This document shows positions 25,236-34,757 of a stretch of DNA of 64,000 bases, one piece after another (position 1 is the first letter of the stretch; each line of letters starts with the position of its first letter). The DNA is from an uncultured Lachnospiraceae bacterium (lineage in GTDB: Bacteria; Bacillota; Clostridia; Lachnospirales; Lachnospiraceae). The translations under genes were made by a program, and so were the position numbers. Below the pieces are notes generated by a model. The model had not been told where the DNA came from. It saw nothing but the letters and a program-made list of their open reading frames with translations, and searched no databases. The stretch spans positions 4,923-68,922 of the forward strand of contig CAJURT010000018.1 of the NCBI GenBank assembly GCA_910588875.1. Reading direction: 5' to 3'.

Positions 25236-26750
25236 CTATGTTGCAGAGAACGGGAATGCAAAGAACAATTCCCGCTTCCTCTCAATCATCTCACCGATCC
25301 GCCCGATATACTGTTCCACATTTTTCACTGTTTCCACGCGCTCAACCCGGTTCTCCCCCGGGATGACCCGTTTGGTCGTCGTCCCGGCGCCGCAGCCGAT
25401 GATCGTCTGCTGCTCCTCCATCATCAGGACATTGTAAATGCATGCTTTCCCCGGCCTGGCATAGCCCACATTCTCAAAATTTCCGGCCATATTTTTCTGG
25501 CGGTAGAGATAATATGGATCTAACCCCATCTCCCGGGCATAGCGGGCCGCCATGTCAATAATCTCCTGGGTTCCGGTGATCTTATAATCCTTATAGGCTT
25601 CCCTCATGGTATTCAGCCGCGCCGCCCGTTTGATGGCCAGGGAATGGATGGTCAGGCTGTCCGGGCCTAGCGCCTTAATCTCCTCCATCGTCCTTTGCAC
25701 ATCATCCTCTTCCTCCTGCGGCAAGCCCACAATCAGGTCCATATTGATATTGTCAAAGCCCATGCCGCGTGCCGTCAGAAACCTGTCCCTCACGTCCTCC
25801 ACCGTATGCCTCCGCCCGATTAAGTCAAGCGTTTTCTGGTTCATGGTCTGGGGGTTGATGGAGATGCGCGTAACCCCGTATTTTTTCAGCACCTCCAGCT
25901 TTTCCTCTGTGATGCTGTCCGGCCGCCCGGCCTCCACGGTAAATTCGGCAGCTCCGGCACAGCCGAAGGTATCTGTCAGCTTTTCCAGCAACCGCTCCAA
26001 GGCATTTGCCGGCAGTGATGTCGGGGTGCCCCCGCCTACATAGACAGAAGACGGATGTTTCCCGGCCTGCCCCGCCACATATTCCAGTTCCATGAACAAT
26101 GCATCCAGGTATTCGTCCACGCGCCCCTGCCACTTTTCTATCGGATAGGAAGTAAAAGAACAGTACAGGCACGTGGTCGGGCAGAAAGGTATCCCGACAT
26201 AGAGGCTGTAGCTATCCCCCCCACACCCTTTTGGCAGCTGTGACAGCAGTTCCCGCTCCCTCGACGCGATCTCCACACATAGCTTGGCCTTGCTGTCACT
26301 GGCAAAATAAGTCTCTTTCATATAGTCACAGACCGCCTTTTGGCCTATGCCCTGCCCCAGCATGGTAAGAGCTATCTTGGCAGGGCGGATCCCGGTCAGC
26401 GAGCCCCACGGCAGACCCCTGCCGGTCAGTGCCTTCAAAGTCACATACAGACGCCTCTTGATCTTATTCTTCGTCTCCGTCCGGTTGTCATAATCCACCC
26501 GGATCGGCTCATCAAAATGATCCAGTTCCTGCCGCTCTGCCGGTGACGTGCCCCAGACAAGCGGTGAGTAGTCTCCCCAGAACACGACCTGCATCCGGAA
26601 CCATTCGCGGTTCTCATCCACTTCCCCGATCAGGCATAATTCCAGCCCCGGCAGCATCTCGTGCACAAAAGACCTCCCCGGGAAAAAAGCCATCAAAAGT
26701 TCCCGGATATCCTGTTCATACGCATTATCATTTAAAATTATTCCAATCAT
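25236..26750 (-). CDS. hemZ: coproporphyrinogen dehydrogenase-like radical SAM protein HemZ
   Basis: I start at 26750 (MIGIILNDNAYEQDI). The N-terminal region of about 170 residues is specific to HemZ. The radical SAM motif PFCPTTCLYCSF (CxxxCxxC) and VGGGTPTSLPA follow, and the HemN-like regions PDSITEEKLEVLKKYGVTRISINPQTMN and YYLYRQKNMAGNFENVGY are intact. The family oxidises coproporphyrinogen III without oxygen, though many clostridia lack the rest of heme synthesis and the true substrate is uncertain. It follows the MBL hydrolase gene with a 113-bp gap. Confidence 0.9.
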   Translation of the reverse strand: MIGIILNDNAYEQDIRELLMAFFPGRSFVHEMLPGLELCLIGEVDENREWFRMQVVFWGDYSPLVWGTSPAERQELDHFDEPIRVDYDNRTETKNKIKRRLYVTLKALTGRGLPWGSLTGIRPAKIALTMLGQGIGQKAVCDYMKETYFASDSKAKLCVEIASRERELLSQLPKGCGGDSYSLYVGIPFCPTTCLYCSFTSYPIEKWQGRVDEYLDALFMELEYVAGQAGKHPSSVYVGGGTPTSLPANALERLLEKLTDTFGCAGAAEFTVEAGRPDSITEEKLEVLKKYGVTRISINPQTMNQKTLDLIGRRHTVEDVRDRFLTARGMGFDNINMDLIVGLPQEEEDDVQRTMEEIKALGPDSLTIHSLAIKRAARLNTMREAYKDYKITGTQEIIDMAARYAREMGLDPYYLYRQKNMAGNFENVGYARPGKACIYNVLMMEEQQTIIGCGAGTTTKRVIPGENRVERVETVKNVEQYIGRIGEMIERKRELFFAFPFSAT

Positions 26751-26863
26751 GGCTCCCTTTTCCCGCCCTGCCTTTCTCTCTTTCCTGGCCGCCGCCAAAC
26801 GGGCAAGGGTATGCCAGAAAATTCGTACTTGCCAGCTGCACGCCCTCGCTTCCCGCCCACGGG

Positions 26864-27511
26864 TTAATGCCTGCTGTACACGGCTACCGGGTTATACCGC
26901 TGTTCATGCCCGATTGTCGTCACCTCGCCATGCCCCGGGTAAACCATGGTATCCTCCGGCAATGCCAGCAGCTTTTCCGTGATGGAACGCACAATCGCCC
27001 GGCTGTCTCCAGTCGGCAGGTCCGTCCGCCCCAGGGAATCCGCAAACAAAGTGTCGCCGCTGATCAGCACCTTCTCCGATTCCAGGTAGTAGCACACGGA
27101 GCCAGCCGTATGCCCCGGTGTCTCTAACACCTTCCACTCAAACCCAATCAGGGAAAGCACTTCCCCGTCCCTGACAAGCACATCCGCCTCAATGCCTATC
27201 TGCTCCATGCCCATTGACCCGCTTAAATTCATCGACGGATCCTGCAAAAGCTGGTTTTCCTCCCGCCCCGCATATACCTGGCAAGGGAATGCCCGGCAAA
27301 TGTCCTCCACTGCCATGATATGGTCAAAATGCCCATGGGTGAGCAGGATTGCCGTAGGCGTGACCTCCAGCTCCCGGCATTTGTTCAGCACATAAGCCCC
27401 GTTGTCCGCCGGATCCACCACTACCGCCTGCCTGGTCTTATTATGGAACATCAGATAGCAGTTCGTGCTGACACCGCCAAGAACATATGTTTGAATCCTC
27501 AAATCACTCAT
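26864..27511 (-). CDS. MBL-fold metallo-hydrolase, glyoxalase II-like
   Basis: I start at 27511 (MSDLRIQTYVLGGVSTNCYL), four bases after GGAGGAG. The two-zinc motif is LLTHGHFDHIMA; further ligands are in LETPGHTAGSVCYYL, ISGDTLFADSLGR and YPGHGEVTTIG. Length (215 residues) and motifs match the small YcbL-type hydroxyacylglutathione-hydrolase-like group, which acts on thioesters in the cytoplasm. It lies 63 bp after relA, the usual clostridial neighbourhood, and is probably co-transcribed with it. Confidence 0.92.
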   Translation of the reverse strand: MSDLRIQTYVLGGVSTNCYLMFHNKTRQAVVVDPADNGAYVLNKCRELEVTPTAILLTHGHFDHIMAVEDICRAFPCQVYAGREENQLLQDPSMNLSGSMGMEQIGIEADVLVRDGEVLSLIGFEWKVLETPGHTAGSVCYYLESEKVLISGDTLFADSLGRTDLPTGDSRAIVRSITEKLLALPEDTMVYPGHGEVTTIGHEQRYNPVAVYSRH

Positions 27512-27574
27512 TTTCTCCTCCATCCTGATCGCTTCCTAATAAAAAGAGAAAAGCGCTGGACGCGCTCCCGGCCA

Positions 27575-29854
27575 TTACCCTGCCGTCCGCTCAATATCCA
27601 GCACTCCCTCTACCTGCCTTATCTTATCTGTCAACCGGTTCAGTTCATCCTTCCCATGGATATCAAAGGTCATGATGATCGTCGCCTTCCCTTGCTTGCT
27701 GGTTCGCACATTAATCGAAGTAATATCAATCTGCTTTTCCGTAAACACCTTGGAAATATCCACAAAAATCCCGATCCGGTTGTTGGCATAGATCTGGATC
27801 TCCGTCGAATACCTCTCCCTGCTGCCGTCACTGCCTTCCGGCTGCTGCCATTCCGCGTCAATCAGCCTCACCCGTTCATCCTCCGGCAGGTTAATGACAT
27901 TGATGCAGTCTGTCCGGTGGATCGACACCCCGCGCCCCCGGGTGACAAAGCCCACTATCTCATCCCCCGGCACCGGGCTGCAGCAGCGCGAGAAGCGTAC
28001 CGCCACATCGTGGATGCCCTTTACCACAATCCCGTTGGATTTTTTTGAGATCGGCACCTTGGTGTTGATGTCACTCAGCCCATCCAGGATATTCTTATCC
28101 GTAACCTCATTTTTAAGCTTCTTGTTGCGCTCCTCGATCATCTTATTGATGACCTGGCCTTCCTTAAGCCCTCCATGGCCAATGGAAGCCAGCACGGAAT
28201 CCCAGTCCTTAAATGCATAGCGGGCCATGACCTTCTCCTGGAACTCTGACTTGTTCAGTTCCGGAAAAACAATGCCCTTGGCCTTGCAGTACCGGTCAAT
28301 CATCTCCTTGCCCTTAAGGATATTATCTTCCTTCAGTTCTGTCTTAAACCACTGGTTAATCTTGTTCCTTGCCTGGGTGCTCTTCACCAGGGACAGCCAA
28401 TCACGGCTCGGGCCCTTGGAATTCTGGGAGGTGATGATCTCAATCTGATCCCCGTTCTGGATCACATAATCGATATTCACCAGCTTCCCGTTGACCCTGG
28501 CCCCCACCATCTTATTCCCCACTGCACTGTGGATAGCATAGGCAAAATCAATGGGGGTGGAACCGCTGGGCAGGTTCTTGACATCCCCGGAAGGAGTAAA
28601 GCAGTACACATTGTCTGAGAACAGGTCAAGATCCCCTTTCACCAGGCTTAAAAACTCCCGGGAATCATCCGTATCCCGCTGCCATTCCAGTATCTGGCGC
28701 AGCCAACTCATCTTGGCTTCCTCATCGCCGGCCGCGATCTTGCCGCTGCCGCTCTCCTTATACTTCCAGTGGGCGGCAATGCCGTACTCTGCCGTCCGGT
28801 GCATCTCATAGGTGCGGATCTGGATCTCAAAGGGCTGGCCGGTGCTGCCGATCAGGGTGGTGTGCAGGGACTGGTACATGTTCGGCTTGGGCATGGCAAT
28901 ATAATCCTTAAAACGCCCCGGGATCGGCTTGTAAAGTTCATGGATTACCCCCAGGGCCGCGTAGCAGTCCTTCACCGTCTCCACGATAATCCGCACGGCA
29001 AACAGGTCATAGATCTGGTCCAGGGTCTTATCCTGGTTCACCATCTTTTTATAGATGCTGAAAAAATGCTTCACCCGGCCGTCCACGCTGGCAGTGATAT
29101 CTGCCTCCATCATGTGGTTCCTCACATCATCCACGATCTCCCGGACGAACCGTTCCCTGGCATCCTTGCGCAGGTTTACCTTCTCCACCAGTTCCTGGTA
29201 GACCTCGGGCTTTAAAAACCGAAGGGACAAGTCATCCAGTTCCGTCTTAATCCGGGAAATGCCCAGCCGGTCCGCAATCGGCGCATAGATCTCCAGGGTC
29301 TCCCGGGCCTTCTCCTTCTGTTTTTCCGGTTTCCAGAACTGCCCGGTACGCATATTGTGCAGCCGGTCGGCCAGCTTGATAATGATCACCCGGATATCCC
29401 TGGCCATCGCCAAAAACATCTTGCGCAGGTTCTCCGCCTGGATCTCCACCTTATCCTTATCCCAGGACAGCTGAGTCAGCTTGGTTACCCCGTCCACCAA
29501 GAATGCCACCTCTGAGCCGAACTCCCGCGTCATGTCCTCCAAGGTCATGACCGTATCCTCCACCACGTCATGCAGAAGGCCGGAAGCTATCGTCTCCTTA
29601 TCCATCTCCAGATCAGCCAGAATGATCGCCACGCAAAGAGGGTGGATGATATAGGGCTCCCCTGATTTGCGCTTCTGGTCTTTATGGGCATCCCGAGCTA
29701 TCCGGTATGCTTTTTCAATCATGGAAATATCATCCGACGGATGGTACTTCCGGATGGTGCGGATCAGCTTCTGATAAAGTTCCTCCGGACTGGTAAAATC
29801 CGCGGGGTTCTCCAGCTCAATATTCATTTTCCTATCCGTATGTTCTTTCGCCAT
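27575..29854 (-). CDS. relA: bifunctional (p)ppGpp synthetase/hydrolase RelA/SpoT
   Basis: This long Rel protein makes and degrades the alarmone (p)ppGpp. The HD hydrolase domain keeps HPLCVAIILADL and GLLHDVVEDT. The synthetase domain has YDLFAVRIIVETVKDCYAALG and GRFKDYIAMPKPNMYQSLHTT. TGS (VYCFTPSGDVKNLPSGSTPIDFAYAIHSAVG), a conserved Cys-containing region (RFSRCCSPVPGDEI) and a C-terminal ACT domain follow in order. I favour the ATG at 29854 behind AGGTGG; upstream in-frame starts at 29896 and 29923 cannot be excluded. Confidence 0.96.
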   Translation of the reverse strand: MAKEHTDRKMNIELENPADFTSPEELYQKLIRTIRKYHPSDDISMIEKAYRIARDAHKDQKRKSGEPYIIHPLCVAIILADLEMDKETIASGLLHDVVEDTVMTLEDMTREFGSEVAFLVDGVTKLTQLSWDKDKVEIQAENLRKMFLAMARDIRVIIIKLADRLHNMRTGQFWKPEKQKEKARETLEIYAPIADRLGISRIKTELDDLSLRFLKPEVYQELVEKVNLRKDARERFVREIVDDVRNHMMEADITASVDGRVKHFFSIYKKMVNQDKTLDQIYDLFAVRIIVETVKDCYAALGVIHELYKPIPGRFKDYIAMPKPNMYQSLHTTLIGSTGQPFEIQIRTYEMHRTAEYGIAAHWKYKESGSGKIAAGDEEAKMSWLRQILEWQRDTDDSREFLSLVKGDLDLFSDNVYCFTPSGDVKNLPSGSTPIDFAYAIHSAVGNKMVGARVNGKLVNIDYVIQNGDQIEIITSQNSKGPSRDWLSLVKSTQARNKINQWFKTELKEDNILKGKEMIDRYCKAKGIVFPELNKSEFQEKVMARYAFKDWDSVLASIGHGGLKEGQVINKMIEERNKKLKNEVTDKNILDGLSDINTKVPISKKSNGIVVKGIHDVAVRFSRCCSPVPGDEIVGFVTRGRGVSIHRTDCINVINLPEDERVRLIDAEWQQPEGSDGSRERYSTEIQIYANNRIGIFVDISKVFTEKQIDITSINVRTSKQGKATIIMTFDIHGKDELNRLTDKIRQVEGVLDIERTAG

Positions 29855-30027
29855 AGAAAAAGCCACCTTTTCTAAGGATTTTTGATATTTCTTCATTATA
29901 ATTATTTTTGTCGGAAAATGCAAGGGGGATTCCGTCCTGACGCGGGAAATGCCCTACAAATTTTACCAAAAAGAGCCATTTTTCCTTCCAAAAACGATTT
30001 CTTGTGCCTCCCGGCTGCAGGCATAAC

Positions 30028-30067
30028 GAAAAAAAGCAGGGAAAACCGCCGATGGCGCCCCCCTGCT
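30028..30067 (-). terminator. terminator of the M24/TRAP operon
   Basis: On the minus strand AGCAGGG (30067-30061) pairs with CCCTGCT (30041-30035), followed by seven T. It lies 37 bp after the M24-like stop codon. Confidence 0.75.
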
Positions 30068-30103
30068 CTCCTTCATTTCTTTACATATGTCACAGATTTT
30101 TTC

Positions 30104-31513
30104 TTATATCCCTTGTACGGAGTTCCCCCTCACCACCAGGCAGTCCAAATCTGCATAAAACGGGTGCATCATACCACAGATATCCGAAGTCGGGAGCACC
30201 TCGTCCCTTAATCGGATCCCCAGGACTTCCCGCATAAACCTCTGGCGGTTTGCCATCCGCTCATAGGAATCCGGCGCCATCCGGCGGATCTTTTCACGGG
30301 TCTCATGGTCAGCCAGGATCACCCCGTCCTCCATGTGCACCCCCAGACCCATGCAGGCTCCCGGCCTGGCCGTGAAATCACACTGGATCAGCATACCGGA
30401 TTTCAGGGTTGCCGTGCCTCCCTCCACAAAGGGGCTGTTAACCCATTCTTCCGTATGGATCAGATGCCCCGGGTTTAAGGCAATGCCAAAATCCTCATAG
30501 CTTCCGATCACTTCCTTTACCTTGTCCCATACCCGGCCGCCGGTAACTCCGATTTCCAGGGCCTCAAACCATACTGCCACTGCCTCAAAATAGGTGGCAA
30601 ACAGTTCTTCCATACAATCCCTGTACTTCTCCTCCAGATCCCCAAAGCTTCTGGCATATAAACCGACCCGGTGGATCTGTGCATAACGGTAGCCCATGCC
30701 GAAGGCAACCGGACTTCCCATGGCCAGGGTACGGTGGTAATCCGGGCTCAAAATCCCCTTCCCGTAAAAGCAGATATTGGGATAGGTGGGGCAGGGCTCA
30801 CCGTCAATATTAAACAGCTGGGAAGCCTCGATCTCTGTCATTCCCTCCCGCAGGCCGCAGACAAAATCCCGGGTTTTCCTGCTGGCCTTCGTGGATGCAA
30901 TCTCCGACAAAACCAGGGTTTTCACATCGTGGACTGTCCGAAGGCCGCTGTCGTTATCCATCATCAGGCCGTTTGCATTCTCCATGCCGCAGCCATTTTC
31001 CCGGAGGGCCCCGATGATATATGCCGGGACCTCAAACATGTGGGCCGGGTCATCCGTTTCCTGTTCCGAAAACCCTTTCCATCCAAGGACGCCCACATGG
31101 GCAGACCCATCCATGCCATAATCCATCAGGATCTCCCTCAGCCTTTTCGATTTTCCGCGCCCCTGCCCCATAGGGCTTAAGGACTGGAACAGCACCTTCT
31201 CATGTGCAGCCGTGATGCACTGTGACTGCCCCATCCCTTCATTGCCCACAATGAGCCAGGGCAGGCTCCCCTTTTTCAGCAGCAGCATACACTCCTCATA
31301 GCGCGGGTCATATCCCGTCACATATTCCAGGTTGGAGAAATGCTCCTTATCCGCATAAATCAGCAGATGGGAATACCGGGAAGCCGCCTCCAAAAGCTTT
31401 TCCGTCCGTTTTTCATAATCCTCTTTTGTAATCACCGGGGCATTGTCGTACCGCAGCGGGATCCCCTCATTCATGATGCCATGGTGCCTGATGCAGGTTA
31501 TCCGTTTCTCCAT
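30104..31513 (-). CDS. M24 (creatinase/aminopeptidase P) family protein with degenerate metal site
   Basis: The 469-residue protein has a creatinase-type N-terminal domain and a pita-bread C-terminal domain. Active M24 peptidases use five ligands: Asp, Asp, His, Glu, Glu. Here the segment carrying the two Asp reads AFGMGYRYAQIHRVGLYA, with neither. The His is present in NPGHLIHTEEW, the first Glu is replaced in IQCDFTARPG, and the last is kept in GVHMEDGVIL. It may therefore act as a hydrolase without metal, as creatinase does, or as a binding protein. It ends the TRAP-permease operon 11 bp after the aldolase gene, suggesting a role on the imported compound. Confidence 0.78.
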   Translation of the reverse strand: MEKRITCIRHHGIMNEGIPLRYDNAPVITKEDYEKRTEKLLEAASRYSHLLIYADKEHFSNLEYVTGYDPRYEECMLLLKKGSLPWLIVGNEGMGQSQCITAAHEKVLFQSLSPMGQGRGKSKRLREILMDYGMDGSAHVGVLGWKGFSEQETDDPAHMFEVPAYIIGALRENGCGMENANGLMMDNDSGLRTVHDVKTLVLSEIASTKASRKTRDFVCGLREGMTEIEASQLFNIDGEPCPTYPNICFYGKGILSPDYHRTLAMGSPVAFGMGYRYAQIHRVGLYARSFGDLEEKYRDCMEELFATYFEAVAVWFEALEIGVTGGRVWDKVKEVIGSYEDFGIALNPGHLIHTEEWVNSPFVEGGTATLKSGMLIQCDFTARPGACMGLGVHMEDGVILADHETREKIRRMAPDSYERMANRQRFMREVLGIRLRDEVLPTSDICGMMHPFYADLDCLVVRGNSVQGI

Positions 31514-31524
31514 TTCGTTTCTCC

Positions 31525-32577
31525 TTATTCCCCCAGTGCTTCCCGCTCTTCGATCTCTGCGGGGGCATACTGTTTTACCTCATCCCTGTGCTCCCACTTC
31601 GGCGGGTTGTGGTCGTTCCTCTCCTCAATATGGATCGCAAACCCAGCCAGGTCCTCCTTTAAGTAAATCACATAGGGTTTATCCTTCCATGGCTTCACGC
31701 TGTCATAGTTAAACTCGATGCCCTTTTTCTCCAGATAAAAGATTGCCCGTTCCAGATTGTCCGTAAAATAGCCCAGATGGCCATGCTCCGTCCTGACTTT
31801 AAAGGGCTGCTTGGTGATCTCAACCTCATGCCCTACATAGGAGGAACTTCTGGTATTGCCCAGAATCAGGTCAAAGGTATCCGCCAGGCGGAATATGGCC
31901 TCATACCCGGCCCTTACCTTGTCCACATTGATCCCCACATGGGCAAAGGAAAAATTCAGCACCCCGAACACCGCATCCCGGGCCAGCTTGCGGATCTCCT
32001 CATATTCACCGGCATTCAGCAAGGCCGAAGGGACAATCCAGGTCCCCCCGCATGCAATCACGTTTGGGTTCATCAGGTAATCCCGCATATTGGAGGGCTT
32101 CACGCCCCCGGTCGGCATAAACTTCACGCCCTTGAACACGGATGCCAGGGAATTGATGTAGGCAATGCCTCCCGCCGCCTCAGCCGGAAAAAACTTCACG
32201 GCCTTTAAGCCGCAGGAAACTGCCATCTGCACCTCCGTTGCCGTCCCGCAGCCCGGCATCACACAGATACCGTTCTCCACGCAATACTTCACAACCTCTT
32301 CCACAAAGCATGGTGACACGATAAAATCCGCACCTGCTTTAACGGCCGCTTTCGCCTGCTCCACCGTCGTTACCGTCCCTGCGCCAAGAAGCATCCCGGG
32401 ATATTCCCTGCGGATTGCCGCAATCGCCTCCTCTGCACAGTCCGTGCGGAAGGTGATCTCAGCTGCCTCTAGTTCCCCCTCACAGAGGGCCTTTGCCAGC
32501 GGGAGCGCCTGCTCTGGCTTTTCAATTTTGACTACCGGGATAACGCCATAATTTTCGATCCTTTTTAATACATCCAT
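31525..32577 (-). CDS. KDPG/KHG aldolase fused to a VOC (glyoxalase-like) domain
   Basis: Residues 1-210 are a class I aldolase of the KDPG/KHG family, which cleaves 2-keto-3-deoxy-6-phosphogluconate or 4-hydroxy-2-oxoglutarate to pyruvate and an aldehyde. The Schiff-base Lys128 lies in LKAVKFFPAEAAGG, and the general-base Glu40 in AAEITFRT. Residues about 215-335 form a VOC domain, with metal-ligand candidates in FSFAHVGINV, TEHGHLGYFT and GFAIHIEE. The VOC part could process or sense the aldehyde product. It has a good AGGAGAAGA site and is in the permease operon. Confidence 0.88.
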   Translation of the reverse strand: MDVLKRIENYGVIPVVKIEKPEQALPLAKALCEGELEAAEITFRTDCAEEAIAAIRREYPGMLLGAGTVTTVEQAKAAVKAGADFIVSPCFVEEVVKYCVENGICVMPGCGTATEVQMAVSCGLKAVKFFPAEAAGGIAYINSLASVFKGVKFMPTGGVKPSNMRDYLMNPNVIACGGTWIVPSALLNAGEYEEIRKLARDAVFGVLNFSFAHVGINVDKVRAGYEAIFRLADTFDLILGNTRSSSYVGHEVEITKQPFKVRTEHGHLGYFTDNLERAIFYLEKKGIEFNYDSVKPWKDKPYVIYLKEDLAGFAIHIEERNDHNPPKWEHRDEVKQYAPAEIEEREALGE

Positions 32578-32621
32578 TTTTCTTCTCCTAAAATTAATAT
32601 TTATTCATATTTGTACGCCTT

Positions 32622-34511
32622 TTACACCGCTGCCGCTGCCTTGCCTTTCTTTACTGCCATCTTTTCAAATACCACGATCAGCAGCAAACCTCCCACACCG
32701 ATAAAGTCAGTAACCGTCTCCGGGACAATCATCATCAGCGCCAACCCGAATGTAATTGTCCTAAGCCATACCGGCATCGGCCGGAACAGGAATCCGGAGA
32801 CCGTGACGGAAAGTCCGAACACCCCGGCAAACAAGGTGATGGCCGGCTGGATCACATCCAGCAGAGACCCCTGCATCAGAAGGGCCGGCTGGTACGCAAA
32901 TGCAAAGGGCACCAAAAACGCAACCAGCGCATAGGTAAAGCCTGTCCAGCCTGTCTTCCAGGAATCCGCCCCTGCAATACCGGCAGCCGTAAAGGAAGCA
33001 AGGCACACCGGAGGCGTAATCTGCGCCATAACACCAAAGTAAAAGCAGAACATGTGGGCAACAATCGGGGCAATCTGAAGCTTCAGCATAACCGGGACAA
33101 ACAGTACCACGGCAATCAGATAAGCTGCCGTTGTCGGCAGGGCCATGCCAAGAAGCATGCATCCCACCATGGTAATCAGGAGGGCCAGGATCAGATACTG
33201 ACCGCCTACGGCTGCCACTACCTCAGAAAACTTGGTGGCCAGGCCGGTCTGCACACAGGCTGCGATGATAATGCCGCAGGCTGCCGTGGGCAGGGCGATA
33301 TTTGCCGCCTGCCGGATCCCATCCTCAAAAGCTTCCAAAAGCTTTTCCTTGCTGACGCCCTTCCCCGGGATCAGGTTCAGTACCAGGACCGCCACTGTGG
33401 CTATCATGGCAGACCGCCTCAGGGACTGGCCGCTCATCACCATATAGACCAAAATAGCCGCCGGGGCAAGCAGATACAGCCTCGGGATAATCGGGTTAAC
33501 CTCAAACTTTAAATCATCTGCATTTGCTTTTCTCTCCGGATGGAGATGGACATTCTTTCTCGCCAGCAGGTCCACCAGGATAAAAACAGAGAGATAATAT
33601 GCCACTGCCGGGATCAATGCCGATATTGCCACCTTCCCGTAGCCGATTCCCAAAAGTTCCGCCATAATAAATGCACCAACTCCCATAATCGGCGGCATAA
33701 TCTGACCGCCTGTGGAAGCCACCGACTCGATAGCCCCTGCCTGATGGGGCTCATAGCCTGCCTTTTTCATCATCGGGATCGTCATAACACCAGTAGTGGT
33801 AACATTCGCCACGGCGCTCCCGCTCACCATGCCCATCAGCCCGGAAGACAAGACCGCCGCTTTTGCCGGGCCCCCGGAGTTCGGGTTGCTGAACTTCATG
33901 CCGATATCAATCATGCACTGCCCGCCGCCGCACTCCGCAAAGAAGGAGCCAAACATCATAAACCAGAAAATAAAGCTTGCCGTTGTCGCTAAGGGCGTGC
34001 CAAACAGCCCGTCCGTTGTCATGGTCATAATCTCGCAGAACTGCTTGATGGTAAAACCGTTGAACTTCATAAAACCTGGATAATATTTCCCAAAGAAGCA
34101 ATACAGCAGGAAAAACAGCACAAATGCCAAAAGGTTCCATCCTATGGTCCTGCGGACTGCCTCCAGGAGGAATACAATCAGGAACAAGGTGATCATTTTG
34201 TCCTCAAGCTGCACGGGGGAGATATGGGGGATCCTGGTAATAATGCGGGTCTGTTCCATATAATAGAACACGGATACCCAGACCAGCACCCCAATCATCA
34301 CAAAATCCAAAAGCCGCAATACCTTTACCTTATCGCTGAACGGGAACGGCTTGTTAATAAATACAATCGATAACCCAAATGCCAAAAAAATCGGAGATAG
34401 CACCATCGGATGAAGGGACTTCACCAGGCTGAAATACAGCATAAAAGCCAGCCACACCGCCCCAACCCCAAGCGTCGCATTCCTTTTGAATCTCTTGTCA
34501 TTAAGTTCCAT
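32622..34511 (-). CDS. TAXI-type TRAP transporter fused permease
   Basis: The 629-residue membrane protein combines the small four-helix and large helix-bundle subunits of a TRAP transporter. Many hydrophobic segments are visible, with the DctM-like motifs GLMGMVSGSAVANVTTTGVMTIPMM, STGGQIMPPIMGVGAF, GMALPTTAAYLIAV and FCFYFGVMAQITPPVCLASF. It uses a sodium gradient to import a carboxylate delivered by an extracytoplasmic binding protein, here the TAXI protein at 37119. It is the first gene after the divergent control region and is followed by aldolase and M24 genes. Confidence 0.92.
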   Translation of the reverse strand: MELNDKRFKRNATLGVGAVWLAFMLYFSLVKSLHPMVLSPIFLAFGLSIVFINKPFPFSDKVKVLRLLDFVMIGVLVWVSVFYYMEQTRIITRIPHISPVQLEDKMITLFLIVFLLEAVRRTIGWNLLAFVLFFLLYCFFGKYYPGFMKFNGFTIKQFCEIMTMTTDGLFGTPLATTASFIFWFMMFGSFFAECGGGQCMIDIGMKFSNPNSGGPAKAAVLSSGLMGMVSGSAVANVTTTGVMTIPMMKKAGYEPHQAGAIESVASTGGQIMPPIMGVGAFIMAELLGIGYGKVAISALIPAVAYYLSVFILVDLLARKNVHLHPERKANADDLKFEVNPIIPRLYLLAPAAILVYMVMSGQSLRRSAMIATVAVLVLNLIPGKGVSKEKLLEAFEDGIRQAANIALPTAACGIIIAACVQTGLATKFSEVVAAVGGQYLILALLITMVGCMLLGMALPTTAAYLIAVVLFVPVMLKLQIAPIVAHMFCFYFGVMAQITPPVCLASFTAAGIAGADSWKTGWTGFTYALVAFLVPFAFAYQPALLMQGSLLDVIQPAITLFAGVFGLSVTVSGFLFRPMPVWLRTITFGLALMMIVPETVTDFIGVGGLLLIVVFEKMAVKKGKAAAAV

Positions 34512-34757
34512 ACTGACCCCTCCTTTTACTGTAAAAACAAAATTCCATTCCTGTATCTTTAAATTTTATCTGTTCCTATTTTAGCATAGTTGCACGTTTT
34601 TTTCAATATAAAAAATCTATTTTTATCTATTTTAAATTTAATTATAGTATGATAAAATTTTATTTATTGTGATAAATATCTATTTTTCTTGATTTTCCAC
34701 TTGTTATGTGATAAAATTATTCAAAACACACATAAATATACATAGGAGGATTTCTAT
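34512..34757. promoter_or_regulatory. divergent promoter/operator region
   Basis: This AT-rich stretch separates the permease operon (minus) from the flavin reductase-GntR pair (plus). It contains the palindrome ATAAAATTTTAT (34652-34663) and two GTGATAAA repeats (34669-34676 and 34708-34715). GntR/FCD repressors bind short dyads, so the adjacent regulator at 35308 probably acts here on both operons. The plus-strand gene has an AGGAGG site at 34743. Confidence 0.55.
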
